Below are positions 49,669-62,440 of a stretch of DNA of 64,000 nucleotides, in pieces (position 1 is the first letter of the stretch; each line of letters starts with the position of its first letter). Made by a program: the position numbers and the translations under genes. Source of the stretch: Ridgeia piscesae (lineage: Eukaryota; Annelida; Polychaeta; Sabellida; Siboglinidae); NCBI GenBank assembly GCA_025642075.2, contig JAODUO010001755.1:40001-104000 (forward strand). Reading direction: 5' to 3'. Below the pieces are notes generated by a model. That model was not told the origin of the DNA and searched no databases. It saw nothing but the letters and a program-made list of their open reading frames with translations.

Positions 49669-52600
49669 ATCATTTCACTGGTAGTGGTAAACATCATTTC
49701 ACTGGTAGTGGTAAACATCATTTCACTGGTAGTGGTAAACATCATTTCACTGGTAGTGGTAAACATCATTTCACTGGTAGTGGTAAACATCATTTCACTG
49801 GTAGTGGTAAACATCATTTCACTGGTAGTGGTAAACATCATTTCACTGGTAGTGATAAACATCATTTCACTGGTAGAGGTAAACATAATTCCCCTGGTAG
49901 TGATAAACATCATTTCACTGGTAGTGATAAACATCATTTCACTGGTAGTGGTAAACATCATTTCACTGGTAGTGGTAAACATCATTTCACTGGTAGTGGT
50001 AAACATCATTTCACTGGTAGTGATAAACATCATTTCACTGGTAGTGATAAACATCATTTCACTGGTAGTGGTAAACATCATTTCACTGGTAGTGATAAAC
50101 ATCATTTCACTGGTAGTGATAAACATCATTTCACTGGTAGTGGTAAACATCATTTCACTGGTAGTGATAAACATCATTTCACTGGTAGTGATAAACATCA
50201 TTTCACTGGTAGAGGTAAACATCATTTCACTGGTAGTAGTAAACATCATTTCACTGGTAGTGGTAAACATCATTTCACTGGTGGTGATTAACATCATTTC
50301 ACTGGTAGTGATAAACATCATTTCACTGGTAGTGGTAAACATCATTTCACTGGTAGTGATAAACATCATTTCACTGGTAGTGATAAACATCATTTCACTG
50401 GTAGAGGTAAACATCATTTCACTGGTAGTAGTAAACATCATTTCACTGGTAGTGGTAAACATCATTTCACTGGTAGTGATAAACATCATTTCACTGGTAG
50501 TGGTAAACATCATTTCACTGGTAGTGATAAACATCATTTCACTGGTAGTGGTAAACATCATTTCACTGGTAGTGGTAAACATCATTTCACTGGTAGTGGT
50601 AAACATCATTTCACTGGTAGTGGTAAACATCATTTCACTGGTAGTGGTAAACATCATTTCACTGGTAGTGGTAAACATCATTTCACTGGTAGAGGTAAAC
50701 ATCATTTCACTGGTAGTGGTAAACATCATTTCACTGGTAGTGATAAACATCATTTCACTGGTAGTGATAAACATCATTTCACTGGTAGTGGTAAACATCA
50801 TTTCACTGGTAGTGATAAACATCATTTCACTGGTAGTGATAAACATCATTTCACTGGTAGATAAACATCATTTCACTGGTGATAAACATCATTTCACTGG
50901 TAGTAGTAAACATCATTTCACTGGTAGTGGTAAACATCATTTCACTGGTGGTGATTAACATCATTTCACTGGTAGTGATAAACATCATTTCACTGGTAGT
51001 GGTAAACATCATTTCACTGGTAGTGATAAACATCATTTCACTGGTAGTGTAAACATCATTTCACTGGTAGAGGTAAACATCATTTCACTGGTAGTAGTAA
51101 ACATCATTTCACTGGTAGTGGTAAACATCATTTCACTGGTAGTGATAAACATCATTTCACTGGTAGTGATAAACATCATTTCACTGGTAGTGGTAAACAT
51201 CATTTCACTGGTAGTGATAAACATCATTTCACTGGTAGTGATAAACATCATTTCACTGGTAGAGATAAACATCATTTCACTGGTAGTAGTAAACATCATT
51301 TCACTGGTAGTAGTAAACATCATTTCACTGGTAGTGGTAAACATCATTTCACTGCTAGTGGTAAACATCATTTCACTGGTAGTGATAAACATCATTTCAC
51401 TGGTAGTGATAAACATCATTTCACTGGTAGTGGTAAACATCATTTCACTGGTAGTAGTAAACATCATTTCACTGGTAGTGGTAAACATCATTTCACTGGT
51501 AGTGGTAAACATCATTTCACTGGTAGTGGTAAACATCATTTCACTGGTAGTGGTAAACATCATTTCACTGGTAGTGGTAAACATCATTTCACTGGTAGTG
51601 GTAAACATCATTTCACTGGTAGTAGTAAACATCATTTCACTGGTAGTGGTAAACATCATTTCACTGGTAGTGGTAAACATCATTTCACTGGTAGTGGTAA
51701 ACATCATTTCACTGGTAGTGGTAAACATCATTTCACTGGTAGAGGTAAACATCATTTCACTGGTAGTAGTAAACATCATGTCACTGGTAGTGGTAAACAT
51801 CATTTCACTGGTAGTGGTAAACATCATTTCACTGGTAGTGGTAAACATCATTTCACTGGTAGTGGTAAACATAATTTCACTGGTAGAGGTAAACATAATT
51901 TCACTGGTAGTAGTAAACATAATTTCACTGGTAGTGGTAAACATAATTTCACTGGTAGTGGTAAACATCATTTCACTGGTAGTGGTAAACATCATTTCAC
52001 TGGTAGAGGTAAACATCATTTCACTGGTAGTAGTAAACATCATTTCACTGGTAGTGGTAAACATCATTTCACTGCTAGTGGTAAACATCATTTCACTGGT
52101 AGTGATAAACATCATTTCACTGGTAGTGATAAACATCATTTCACTGGTAGTGGTAAACATCATTTCACTGGTAGTAGTAAACATCATTTCACTGGTAGTG
52201 GTAAACATCATTTCACTGGTAGTGGTAAACATCATTTCACTGGTAGTGGTAAACATCATTTCACTGGTAGTGGTAAACATCATTTCACTGGTAGTGGTAA
52301 ACATCATTTCACTGGTAGTGGTAAACATCATTTCACTGGTAGTGTAAACATCATTTCACTGGTAGTGTAAACATCATTTCACTGGTAGTGGTAAACATCA
52401 TTTCACTGGTAGTGGTAAACATCATTTCACTGGTAGTGGTAAACATCATTTCACTGGTAGTGGTAAGCATCATTTCACTGGTAGTGGTAAACATCATTTC
52501 ACTGGTAGTGATAAACATCATTTCACTGGTAGTGGTATACATCATTTCACTGGTAGTGGTAAAGATCATTTCACTGGTAGTGATAAACATCATTTCACTG

Positions 52601-54069
52601 GTAGTGGTAAACATCATTTCACTGGTAGAGGTAAACATCATTTCACTGGTAGTGGTAAACATCATTTCACTGGTAGTGATAAACATCATTTCACTGGTAG
52701 TGATAAACATCATTTCACTGGTAGTGATAAACATCATTTCACTGGTAGTGGTAAACATCATTTCACTGGTAGTGATAAACATCATTTCACTGGTAGTGGT
52801 AAACATCATTTCACTGGTAGTGGTAAACATCATTTCACTGGTAGTGGTAAACATCATTTCACTGGTAGTGGTAAGCATCATTTCACTGGTAGAGGTAAAC
52901 ATCATTTCACTGGTAGTGGTAAACATCATTTCACTGGTAGTGATAAACATCATTTCACTGGTAGTGGTAAACATCATTTCACTGGTAGTGATAAGCATCA
53001 TTTCACTGGTAGTGGTAAACATCATTTCACTGGTAGTGGTAAACATCATTTCACTGGTAGTGATAAGCATCATTTCACTGGTAGTGATAAGCATCATTTC
53101 ACTGGTAGTGATAAGCATCATTTCACTGGTAGTGATAAACATCATTTCACTGGTAGTGGTAAACATCATTTCACTGGTAGTGGTAAACATCATTTCACTG
53201 GTAGTGATAAACATCATTTCACTGGTAGTGGTAAACATCATTTCACTGGTAGTGGTAAACATCATTTCACTGGTAGTGGTAAACATCATTTCACTGGTAG
53301 TGGTAAACATCATTTCACTGGTAGTGGTAAACATCATTTCACTGGTAGTGGTAAACATCATTTCACTGGTAGTGATAAACATCATTTCACTGGTAGTGGT
53401 AAACATCATTTCACTGGTAGTGGTAAACATCATTTCACTGGTAGTGGTAAACATCATTTCACTGGTAGTGTAAACATCATTTCACTGGTAGTGGTAAACA
53501 TCATTTCACTGGTAGTGGTAAACATCATTTCACTGGTAGTGGTAAACATCATTTCACTGGTAGTGGTAAACATCATTTCACTGGTAGTGGTAAACATCAT
53601 TTCACTGGTAGTGGTAAACATCATTTCACTGGTAGTGGTAAGCATCATTTCACTGGTAGTGGTAAACATCATTTCACTGGTAGTGGTAAACATCATTTCA
53701 CTGGTAGTGGTAAACATCATTTCACTGGTAGTGTAAACATCATTTCACTGGTAGTGGTAAACATCATTTCACTGGTAGTGGTAAACATCATTTCACTGGT
53801 AGTGGTAAACATCATTTCACTGGTAGTGTAACATCATTTCACTGGTAGTGTAAACATCATTTCACTGGTAGTGGTAAACATCATTTCACTGGTAGAGGTA
53901 AACATCATTTCACTGGTAGTGGTAAACATCATTTCACTGGTAGTGATAAACATCATTTCACTGGTAGTGGTAAACATCATTTCACTGGTAGTGGTAAACA
54001 TCATTTCACTGGTAGTGGTAAACATCATTTCACTGGTAGAGGTAAACATCATTTCACTGGTAGTGGTAA
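49669..54069. repeat. 24-bp satellite, ~183 copies, 4.4 kb
   Basis: The unit begins CATCATTTCACTGGTAGTGG and ends TAAA. The main variation is GTGGT/GTGAT/GAGGT/GTAGT before AAA. Because 24 is a multiple of three, both strands carry frames of 360-450 codons that break only at 1- to 3-bp deletions (for example 51049, 52344, 52368, 53470, 53733, 53828 and 53850). Rare variants (ACTGCTAGTG near 51350 and 52070; GGTGGTGATTA at 50280 and 50946) recur 720 and 666 bp apart, showing duplicated multi-unit blocks. It ends 155 bp before exon 6. Confidence 0.98.
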
Positions 54070-54224
54070 GCAGTAAGTGTTGAGTTAACATTGTGCTCAT
54101 TATATGTAATATTCAGATAAGTATTTATGCATTTCTTGCATGTGTTATTATTGATGTTTTGGTTATATTACTGTTCTGTTGTTGTTGTTGTTTACTGTTG
54201 TTGTTTTTGTTTACTTTTATCTAG

Positions 54225-54284
54225 AGACACATGACACGTCTATTGATGTTTTTGACGAGCCGTTCTTGAGCCCGAATAAGGCTT
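54225..54284 (+). CDS. ABLIM-like exon 6: short acidic linker
   Basis: A 60-nt exon, acceptor TTTTATCTAG and donor GTAAGT, phase 1 at both ends. With split codons it encodes KTHDTSIDVFDEPFLSPNKA. The frame is open, matches the previous exon's phase, and the codon composition differs from the T-rich flank. No named domain; the short acidic-aromatic motif DVFDEPFLSP could be a docking site (inference). It can be skipped without a frameshift. It lies between the 24-bp satellite and a GCGT microsatellite. Confidence 0.75.
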
Positions 54285-54399
54285 GTAAGTGTTTTATTGT
54301 TTTGTTTCATCTTCTTGTGGTTTATTTGATTACTTCTCTCTCAGTAACAAACAAGGGTGGATTTATGTAATAATGAAACGGCACATTATATTTACAGGG

Positions 54400-54436
54400 T
54401 GCGTGCGTGCGTGCGTGCGTGCATGCGTGCATGCGT
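54400..54436. repeat. (GTGC)n microsatellite
   Basis: A GTGC/GCAT tetramer run. A similar run occurs near 63925-63950. Confidence 0.85.
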
Positions 54437-55119
54437 TTGTATGCCATGTATGTATGCATCAATGAATGCATGCAACTGTATATCATAACACAAAAGGATG
54501 CCATTTCTTACATTGCCAATTTATTCCATGGTATCTCTTCTGCGTGTCAAGTTACATGAAGAATATTTACAATAAATGACACCATACCAGTGAAGACATC
54601 CTGGCTGCTGTTGTAAACAGCCAACAAAAATGTTGAACAAGGAACAGTTTGAGACTGCATTAAGCAACATGAAACCAGTGTTTATTCCCTCCTCCCGTTT
54701 TCCTGTGTTTTTGCCCACTTCCCACCACTTGTGCAGTTCTTGGTCCGTTTGTTCATTGGTGGTTTCTCCACTGGGAAGGTTATCATTTGGGTTAGAAAAA
54801 CAGTCAGCTCATTTTTAGGCCCAGTACAGTTTGCCTGAGTCACTGAGGTAACTAGACCCAGCCTGGGGGGTACCTGCTGTATGTGCCCCTTTGTAGAGGG
54901 TGACAGTTGATTCCCCTACCCCCTTTGGCCCCCTGGCACTTGTCTTGGTTCCACTGATGTTCAGTTTTCAAAAAAGCAGTCCCTCACGTACATTCAGATG
55001 TAGCCATCTAGCTATCACATTGCAAGGGTGAGGTGGGGGGGTGTTGGCACAACAGGGAGAAGTCAGTTTTTAAGCTGTTCAGAGTAAAATTTGTTTTCAC
55101 TCTCGGTTGTTATTCTCTC

Positions 55120-55385
55120 GAGGGGGCTAGTTATATTTTCGAAAGGGGATAATTATATTCTTGAGGGGGATAGTTATATTCTCGAGGAGATAGTTATATT
55201 CTTGAGGGGGGATAGTATATTCTCGAGGGGGTAGTTATATTCTCGAGGGGATATTTACATTCTCGAGAGGGGTAGTTATATTCTTGAGGGGGATAGTTAT
55301 ATTATCAAGGGGGATAGTTATATTATCAAGGGGGATAGTTATATTCTCGAGGGGGATAGTTATATTATCGAGGGGGATAGTTATA
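55120..55385. repeat. 20/21-bp minisatellite, ~13 copies
   Basis: The unit is near GAGGGGGATAGTTATATTCT. Copies vary in the number of G (one to five) and in TCTCG/TATCA; early copies are less regular. Intron 6. Confidence 0.92.
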
Positions 55386-55578
55386 ACTGGTAGTGCAAAT
55401 ATTAATTTGACAGGAATAAGCATTGTTTATGTTACATGGGTGAAGTGATGAACTGTTCCTAGTGTTCATCTTACACAGGGGCAGCAGACAGACGTACTGT
55501 TAGTTCACTTCTGAATGTCACGGGTTGGAAGTAGGAAATGTTTGATGTGACATGGTTTAAGGAGACGGTGGGCTGTCT

Positions 55579-55762
55579 GTACATGTCTATACATGTCTAT
55601 ACATGTCTGTACATGTCTGTACATGTCTGTACATGTCTGTACATGTCTGTACATGTCTATACATGTCTGTACATGTCTGTACATGTCTGTACATGTCTGT
55701 ACATGTCTGTACATGTCTGTACATGTCTGTACATGTCTGTACATGTCTGTACATGTCTATAA
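55579..55762. repeat. 10-bp repeat TACATGTCTG, ~18 copies
   Basis: Near-perfect decamer, with TCTAT variants at both ends and one inside. ACATGT is self-complementary, so each unit carries a palindrome. Confidence 0.96.
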
Positions 55763-57757
55763 ATGTCATTGCCTACTCCTCTGATGTAGAAGAAACACTT
55801 ACTTAAGAGAGGGTCAGCTGGAAGGTCAACATTGATATACTGGATTTTCTCTGACAATCAGACCAAATGTCCTGTAACTGTCCTGAGGTCTTCACAGATT
55901 CCCCCAACATCCTAATTATGGGTCGTGTTTCTAGTTAGCTACTTTCATGAAGGCTGATGAGGTTGTAATGTGAGTGTGTAGATATGTCAGACACCTGGTT
56001 AGTTAAGTTCTGGTGAGGTCTGGTTGACATTATCTTTAGTCATCCAGATCTCACCTTGATCATGTGAAGTAGGTCAGGGTCAGGGGCTCTGTGCCCATCA
56101 ATCACGGGGAGGAAGTGGGCTAATTTCCCACTGCCTCTATTAGTAATAGTAGGTAGATGGAAATGACAGAATTATGCAGCCATTTAGTGGTGCAGCTTCG
56201 ATATTCCATTGAAACATCGTGTTACAAACTTAAGGGTGCCTGGGTCTAGCCTCTACCACTACTGGTGGTAGCAACATTCCAGTGCCAGTGGAACACAGAG
56301 GAATGTTAACCCATTCCCTCTCACTGCCCTGCTGATCATGCCACTCCACTACCAACCTTGCCTTGTTCCCTCCTGCCTCTGTTTCCCTGCCTGCAGTTGG
56401 TGCTGCTGTTGCCATGGTGATGAATCTGTCAATTAAAATATGAATCTGTCAAGTGCGGGTGGATGGTTCCTTTCTTGTGGCTTGTCATTGATTTTTTTAG
56501 ATTTATTGTTCTCGTTGAGATAATAACATGGTGTGGCGAGTTGAGTTGAAATACAAAGGAGTATAATCAATATTGAGGTTAAGTTGTCAAGTGTTTTGTT
56601 TTATATCTCGTTCATTTACATGTATTTTACCCAGTTTTGTCAAAATATGCAATTCAGAAACAGTGACAATTTGCGTATATATTTTTATGCTGCATTAGAT
56701 ACATAGTTTCTGGAGAAGGCGACTTGTGAAATAAAACTGGACACAACACTGCCTGCAATATGACACTGCAGTAGGCAGGGCAGTGTTTATGTATAGATTT
56801 TCAGTCTTGGGTCCCTTTCAAAACCACCTGGATCTCTGACAGAAATAGTTTGTTTGTGTAGTAATCACCACTTAGCACAGGGATGTGATTGCAGGAAGGA
56901 AATGCAATATATCTTCCAAGGTATAGGATTACATTAGCTGAATCCCCATTGCTGTATCATCTACTCACATACATTGTCAAAGAATATTCCTTTCTAGAAT
57001 CACTACCTAGTTGGCACTGTTTTGTTTATGCTCATTTGCCCAGTTTAAGTAGTAAGATTTCTTAAATGTGTTTACTTTTTTATAAATAAATTGAATAGTT
57101 CCTCTGTAAATATGTGACAATTTGTACCCAATGAATGTTATTATTTTGCAAATGTTTACTGTCTTACGTGGACATTAATTATTTAAAAGATGCCGATGTT
57201 AACACAATATTATTATTACTCCTTTATGATATAAACAAGTGTGGGATACTGAGACACTTAAGTAGGGGTGTATTTATGCAGGATCATTGCTGTGTGCTTG
57301 TGGACACTTCCTCCGGGTGTTCACAAAGTTCAGCTCCCACATTCAGTGTAATCTCTCTCCATCAGTGAAGTGGTTTTGATAAGCTGCCTGTCTGGACTAT
57401 TGCTGTGTACCTGACAACATACAGAGACCCTAAGTTACCTGAGTATACTGTACAATTGAGTTGTGTTTTTAAGACTTATTAAAATGTTAAAGCTCTCTGT
57501 CTGTTGCAGTACCTGGAATCCTTATCTTGAGCCTGTGGTGGTAATAATAGTAGATACTATCTGCAATATTGCCAACTGAAATGTACAGTTTTCAGAGACA
57601 ATTACAGAAAGTGCCTCACACTGACAGTTACAGCTGCCTAAACATTTTGGGGATTCAGTTCAGATTGCGACCAATGCATCAGGGTTACTATATTACCATA
57701 ACATGGTGATTACTGGGAGTTACCAGTGGAGAGGACAGTGTAGATGTATCAGGGTGT
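55763..57757 (+). other. Intron 6, single-copy part
   Basis: 2 kb with no recognised exon. TTTATGCAGGATCATTGC at about 57271 resembles the start of the MITE family and may be a very decayed fragment. Otherwise nothing is visible. Confidence 0.5.
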
Positions 57758-57856
57758 ACTGGTGGCGTGGGGTGGCGTGTAGTGACGTGGGGTGGCGTGT
57801 AGTGACGTGGGGTGGCGTGTAGTCACGTGGGGTGGCGTGTAGTGACGTGGGGTGGC
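57758..57856. repeat. 20-bp repeat, ~5 copies
   Basis: The unit GTGGGGTGGCGTGTAGTGAC occurs head to tail with one TCAC variant. It ends about 40 bp before exon 7. Confidence 0.93.
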
Positions 57857-57893
57857 TGTCTGTACCTCTACACGTTGTTGTCATTTGTTGTAG

Positions 57894-57934
57894 ACGCTGA
57901 TCACAAAGACCGTGTGTCTCCCTCTCAAACCTTT
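57894..57934 (+). CDS. ABLIM-like exon 7: 41-nt microexon
   Basis: Acceptor TCATTTGTTGTAG and donor GTAAGT. It enters in phase 1 and leaves in phase 0. With the split codon it encodes YADHKDRVSPSQTF. It has perfect consensus splice sites, no stop and correct phase. It is very short and not independently recognisable, so the support is splice signals and phase rather than homology. SPSQ could be a phosphorylation motif. Confidence 0.65.
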
Positions 57935-59238
57935 GTAAGTATCACATTTGATCCATACGTGTGTTGGACATACTGTGATATATAAGTATTGTGTTTTTCT
58001 TATTTAAAGTCAGTTTGTCTCATCCACTGGCTGACAGCAACGTTTGTCAGACATCATGACAACCACTAGATACTGAGAGCAGTTGAAATGCCACAGGAAA
58101 TGATGAAAACAGGTTGAAATAAGAATAGTTTTAGTCGGAACGAAATCACTGAATGTGACTCATACACTTGGGAATATTTACATAAATAAGTTTGTTACGT
58201 TACGATATTCTGTTGGAGACCAGTGCTTCTTCCAAGTGGTAGATCTAATGTCACCTTTTCTCTAAAATAATATATATTCCTTATTGTATTATTTCTTTAT
58301 TGAGAATAACATTGAGCATAACGTCTATGTAAGGAATATAATGAATTCATTCTACACTGCGTATAATTATATCTGTATTGATATTTGGTATGTTATGGAA
58401 AGTACAGTTTTGGGTGGTGGTATGCACCAGCAACTGTACATAATATAATGTTATATGTTGCGTGCACAGTAGCTAGCCTCCAAGATTACTTAATGTCATA
58501 AAATGTTATATGCCACCATATTCTGTGTTGATATCGCACATCGGAAATTAGAAAGTGAAGCCAGCATTAGCAGGAGGCCATAACAGCCTGTTTATGGTCC
58601 AATGTGTACATAATTCACGACTACAGAAATGGTATGAAATGCTGGTTGCAACTCATGGGAAAAGGACATCGTTGCAATTGTGTTGGTCTCTTGTAAAGGT
58701 TGATTTGAAGAAAATAAATTGGTAAATACACTGAATGTGGGATGCTATTAACATGGACGTTTGATCCAGGGGTCAAAGCTAGTTGTGTACAATGAGAATG
58801 TTCAAAGCAGGTCATGAAACATCCTCTTTCTCTCGACATTTACCAGACATTTTGATTCGATCTTTGCCAGATTTTAACTTGTTCTGTTCTAACTGCGGGA
58901 GTGTTCACAAGAGATCACAAGATCACTTCTGACCATAGACTTATTGGTATGGCATTATGCACAACAAATACGTAAAACACAAAGATGGTTGATATCACAA
59001 CAGAATATGGATACAGCGAAAAGCAAAATGCTATATTTAATGTCGCTTCACATTATACATAAGCCGTATCAATGATTGTTAATTAATCGCTTCTCCCTGT
59101 GCTGTGTCGCCTGCTGTCGCCTCGTTCGCATGACACCACTGCTGTGTATGTCGCCATTGCTAAATGTCTGTTTGCTTTGTGTCCATCCGTGTGGCCTTGT
59201 CCACGCCGTTGCCGTCGGTGACGTCACTGACCACACAG
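57935..59238 (+). other. Intron 7
   Basis: 1.3 kb of AT-rich single-copy DNA becoming CpG-richer after 59090. No other feature seen. Confidence 0.55.
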
Positions 59239-59301
59239 ATGCAGTATCGCAGTCCAAGTCCAGCAGTGTCCACTGCGTCGCGGTCATCACATAAGTCACG
59301 G
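59239..59301 (+). CDS. ABLIM-like exon 8: SPSP basic linker
   Basis: A 63-nt exon starting after GACCACACAG, phase 0, encoding MQYRSPSPAVSTASRSSHKS and a final R. The donor GTTTGT is weak. Phase matches exon 7 exactly. Basic Ser/Pro composition (RSPSP, SRSSHKSR) fits the disordered part of ABLIM-type proteins. An overlapping reading through the same DNA on either strand shows no motif. The 29-bp array starts about 35 bp after the donor. If the donor is not used, the frame runs on for nine codons (VCISHVWA.) to a stop at 59329, which would end the protein here. Confidence 0.62.
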
Positions 59302-59336
59302 GTTTGTATCAGCCATGTGTGGGCATGACTTGTTTG

Positions 59337-60265
59337 TTTGTGCAATCACTACAGTGTTGGACTTGTTTGTGCAATCACTACAGTGTTGGACTTGTTTGTG
59401 CAATCACTACAGTGTTGGACTTGTTTGTGCAATCACTACAGTGTTGGACTTGTTTGTGCAATCACTACAGTGTTGGACTTGTTTGTGCAATCACTACAGT
59501 GTTGGACTTGTTTGTGCAATCACTGCAGTGTTGGACTTGTTTGTGCAATCACTACAGTGTTGGACTTGTTTGTGCAATCACTACAGTGTTGGACTTGTTT
59601 GTGCAATCACTACAGTGTTGGACTTGTTTGTGCAATCACTACAGTGTTGGACTTGTTTGTGCAATCACTACAGTGTTGGACTTGTTTGTGCAATCACTGC
59701 AGTGTTGGACTTGTTTGTGCAATCACTACAGTGTTGGACTTGTTTGTGCAATCACTACAGTGTTGGACTTGTTTGTGCAATCACTACAGTGTTGGACTTG
59801 TTTGTGCAATCACTACAGTGTTGGACTTGTTTGTGCAATCACTACAGTGTTGGACTTGTTTGTGCAATCACTACAGTGTTGGACTTGTTTGTGCAATCAC
59901 TACAGTGTTGGACTTGTTTGTGCAATCACTGCAGTGTTGGACTTGTTTGTGCAATCACTACAGTGTTGGACTTGTTTGTGCAATCACTACAGTGTTGGAC
60001 TTGTTTGTGCAATCACTACAGTGTTGGACTTGTTTGTGCAATCACTACAGTGTTGGACTTGTTTGTGCAATCACTGCAGTGTTGGACTTGTTTGTGCAAT
60101 CACTACAGTGTTGGACTTGTTTGTGCAATCACTACAGTGTTGGACTTGTTTGTGCAATCACTACAGTGTTGGACTTGTTTGTACAATCACTACAGTGTTG
60201 GACTTGTTTGTGCAATCACTACAGTGTTGGACTTGTTTGTGCAATCACTACAGTGTTGGACTTGT
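59337..60265. repeat. 29-bp satellite, 32 copies
   Basis: The unit begins GTTTGTGCAATCACTACAG. Almost all copies are identical; a CTGCAG variant occurs in about every sixth to eighth copy. All three plus frames are open for over 300 codons, an artefact of the unit sequence. Confidence 0.98.
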
Positions 60266-61384
60266 TGTAGGCTTTCAGTAAATGTAAACATTTGGGAGAA
60301 ATGTCAAAGTGGGGGAAGTCATAAAACTGACGTCTACACTAAAAACTACACTTTGTTCTGGATAGTTATGATATTCCAATAACATACTACATATTTTATT
60401 ATGAGACTGAAGCCAATACCCCAAAGAGTTTTTCTTAAAAATACAAACTTTTTTATCTTGTTTTGCTCTGAAGCTTGAAACTTTGCAAGGCAACATTTTA
60501 TATTATCAACATGTTTCCATTGGTTTGTAATTTCAGTAGCATTTACTCATGATTGAATACATTGATGGTATTGATATTATTTTAGCATCAATAGATATTT
60601 AGGCTAACTATGTGTTCCACAAAGTTTACGTCTTTAAAATAAGCATAATGAAGTATTAAATAAATGAAAAAGTATTATTAGCAAATCTTTAATTAGCAAA
60701 TGGTGGTTTGATTAGCTGTTTCCTGTGTGTGATGTAAGTTAATTTACAAAGCTTATACAGTTTAATACATTTGGGTACTGTTTTGCTGCCTGCTGTAATC
60801 TGATTTTCCTTTTGTATGGTTAGTTGATTGAGTCACTGATTGCACAGACCCAAATGTAATGAACTGGATTGAAAACGTTGACTTTGATCCCATTTGTAGT
60901 ATCAAAGTGAATGTGCAGTAGTTGTGTTATGTGTGTTATATATAATGTGTTATGTTTGGTTCAAAGCACATTTTAACTACATTTGCAAGTTAAAATTCTG
61001 TGTAGTTTTCGATGTTGCGATTAATGAGTATTGATATTTTGCCTTAGAAAATTTACTGACCACATTCGATTAGTTATTATTAAATCCAGTTTTGGTTACA
61101 TTATGAATAACAATGCAGAAAGCTTATGTGTAGAAAATAACACAACAACGTGATGTGTGTGTTAGCTGTATATGTAGCTCCTGTTTGTGTGGTTGTGTTG
61201 CTCATCCTTAATTCTTGCCTGCTTCCTTCCATTTAGTCTCTGTCTCTCCCAACCCCATCTCTCCACCTCTCACTCCCTTCCTCCCACACTCTCCCTTCCT
61301 TCCTCCTTTCAACCCTTTCCACTCTCAGTCAGTCCTTCCTACTCTCCATCCCTTCTCTCCAACCTCCACCATCTTCCTCCATCC
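60266..61384. other. Single-copy DNA, nothing recognised
   Basis: AT-rich, followed by a pyrimidine-rich lead-in (61210-61384) to the next array. No exon with acceptable splice signals and coding content was found. Confidence 0.5.
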
Positions 61385-61938
61385 ATCCCTGTGTCCCTCT
61401 GTCAGTCCATCTTTGTGTCCCTCTGTCAGTCCATCTTTGTGTCCCTCTGTCAGTCCATCCCTGTGTCCCTCTGTCAGTCCATCCCTGTGTCCCTCTGTCA
61501 GTCCATCCCTGTGTCCCTCTGTCAGTCCATCCCTGTGTCCCTCTGTCAGTCCATCCCTGTGTCCCTCTGTCAGTCCATCCCTGTGTCCCTCTGTCAGTCC
61601 ATCCCTGTGTCCCTCTGTCAGTCCATCTTTGTGTCCCTCTGTCAGTCCATCCCTGTGTCCCTCTGTCAGTCCATCCCTGTGTCCCTCTGTCAGTCCATCC
61701 CTGTGTCCCTCTGTCAGTCCATCCCTGTGTCCCTCTGTCAGTCCATCTTTGTGTCCCTCTGTCAGTGCATCTTTGTGTCCCTCTGTCAGTGCATCTTTGT
61801 GTCCCTCTGTCAGTCCATCTTTGTGTCCCTCTGTCAGTGCATCTTTGTGTCCCTCTGTCAGTGCATCTTTGTGTCCCTCTGTCAGTGCATCTTTGTGTCC
61901 CTCTGTCAGTGCATCTTTGTGTCCCTCTGTCAGTCCAT
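61385..61938. repeat. 24-bp pyrimidine-rich satellite, ~23 copies
   Basis: The unit is built from CCCTGTGTCCCTCTGTCAGT followed by CCAT. The first two copies and the later ones carry CTTT, and the last eight mostly carry GCAT. The CPSVSPSL/VSLCQSI frames are repeat translations. Confidence 0.97.
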
Positions 61939-62029
61939 GTGATGGTTACAGTTTGATGAGTATCTTTGATTTATGCAATGTTGTTGTATTATTGTTCTGA
62001 TCTACCTTTGCACCTAACACTGCATCCGT

Positions 62030-62440
62030 TGTACTTGTGAAGTGTACAGCTGTTGTACTTGTGAAGTGTACAGCCGTTGTACTTGTGAAGTGTACAGTCG
62101 TACTTGTGAAGTGTACAGCTGTTGTACTTGTGAAGTGTACAGCTGTTGTACTTGTGAAGTGTACAGCTGTTGTACTTGTGAAGTGTACAGCTGTTGTACT
62201 TGTGAAGTGTACAGCTGTTGTACTTGTGAAGTGTACAGCTGTTGTACTTGTGAAGTGTACAGCTGTTGTACTTGTGAAGTGTACAGCCATTGTACTTGTG
62301 AAGTGTACAGCTGTTGTACTTGTGAAGTGTACAGCTGTTGTACTTGTGAAGTGTACAGCTGTTGTACTTGTGAAGTGTACAGCCGTTGTACTTGTGAAGT
62401 GAACAGCCGTTGTACTTGTGAAGTGTACAGCCACTGTAGT
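62030..62440. repeat. 24-bp satellite, ~17 copies
   Basis: The unit begins TTGTACTTGTGAAGTGTACA. It contains GTAC palindromes, and copies differ at GCTG/GCCG/GCCA. One copy (62089-62107) lacks several bases. Both strands are open because the unit is 24 bp. Confidence 0.97.

Noticed and set aside
49506..54100. Many 360-450 codon frames on both strands
   Set aside because: A 24-bp unit without stops keeps any frame open; the peptide is the unit repeated (SEMMFTTT or VVNIISL) and breaks at each small deletion.
57240..57380. Fifth MITE copy
   Set aside because: Only TTTATGCAGGATCATTGC and a later TGTGGACAC resemble the family; too short and no right end.
59304..60382. Three overlapping 310-355 codon plus-strand frames
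   Set aside because: A 29-bp repeat read in three frames; a true coding repeat would favour one.
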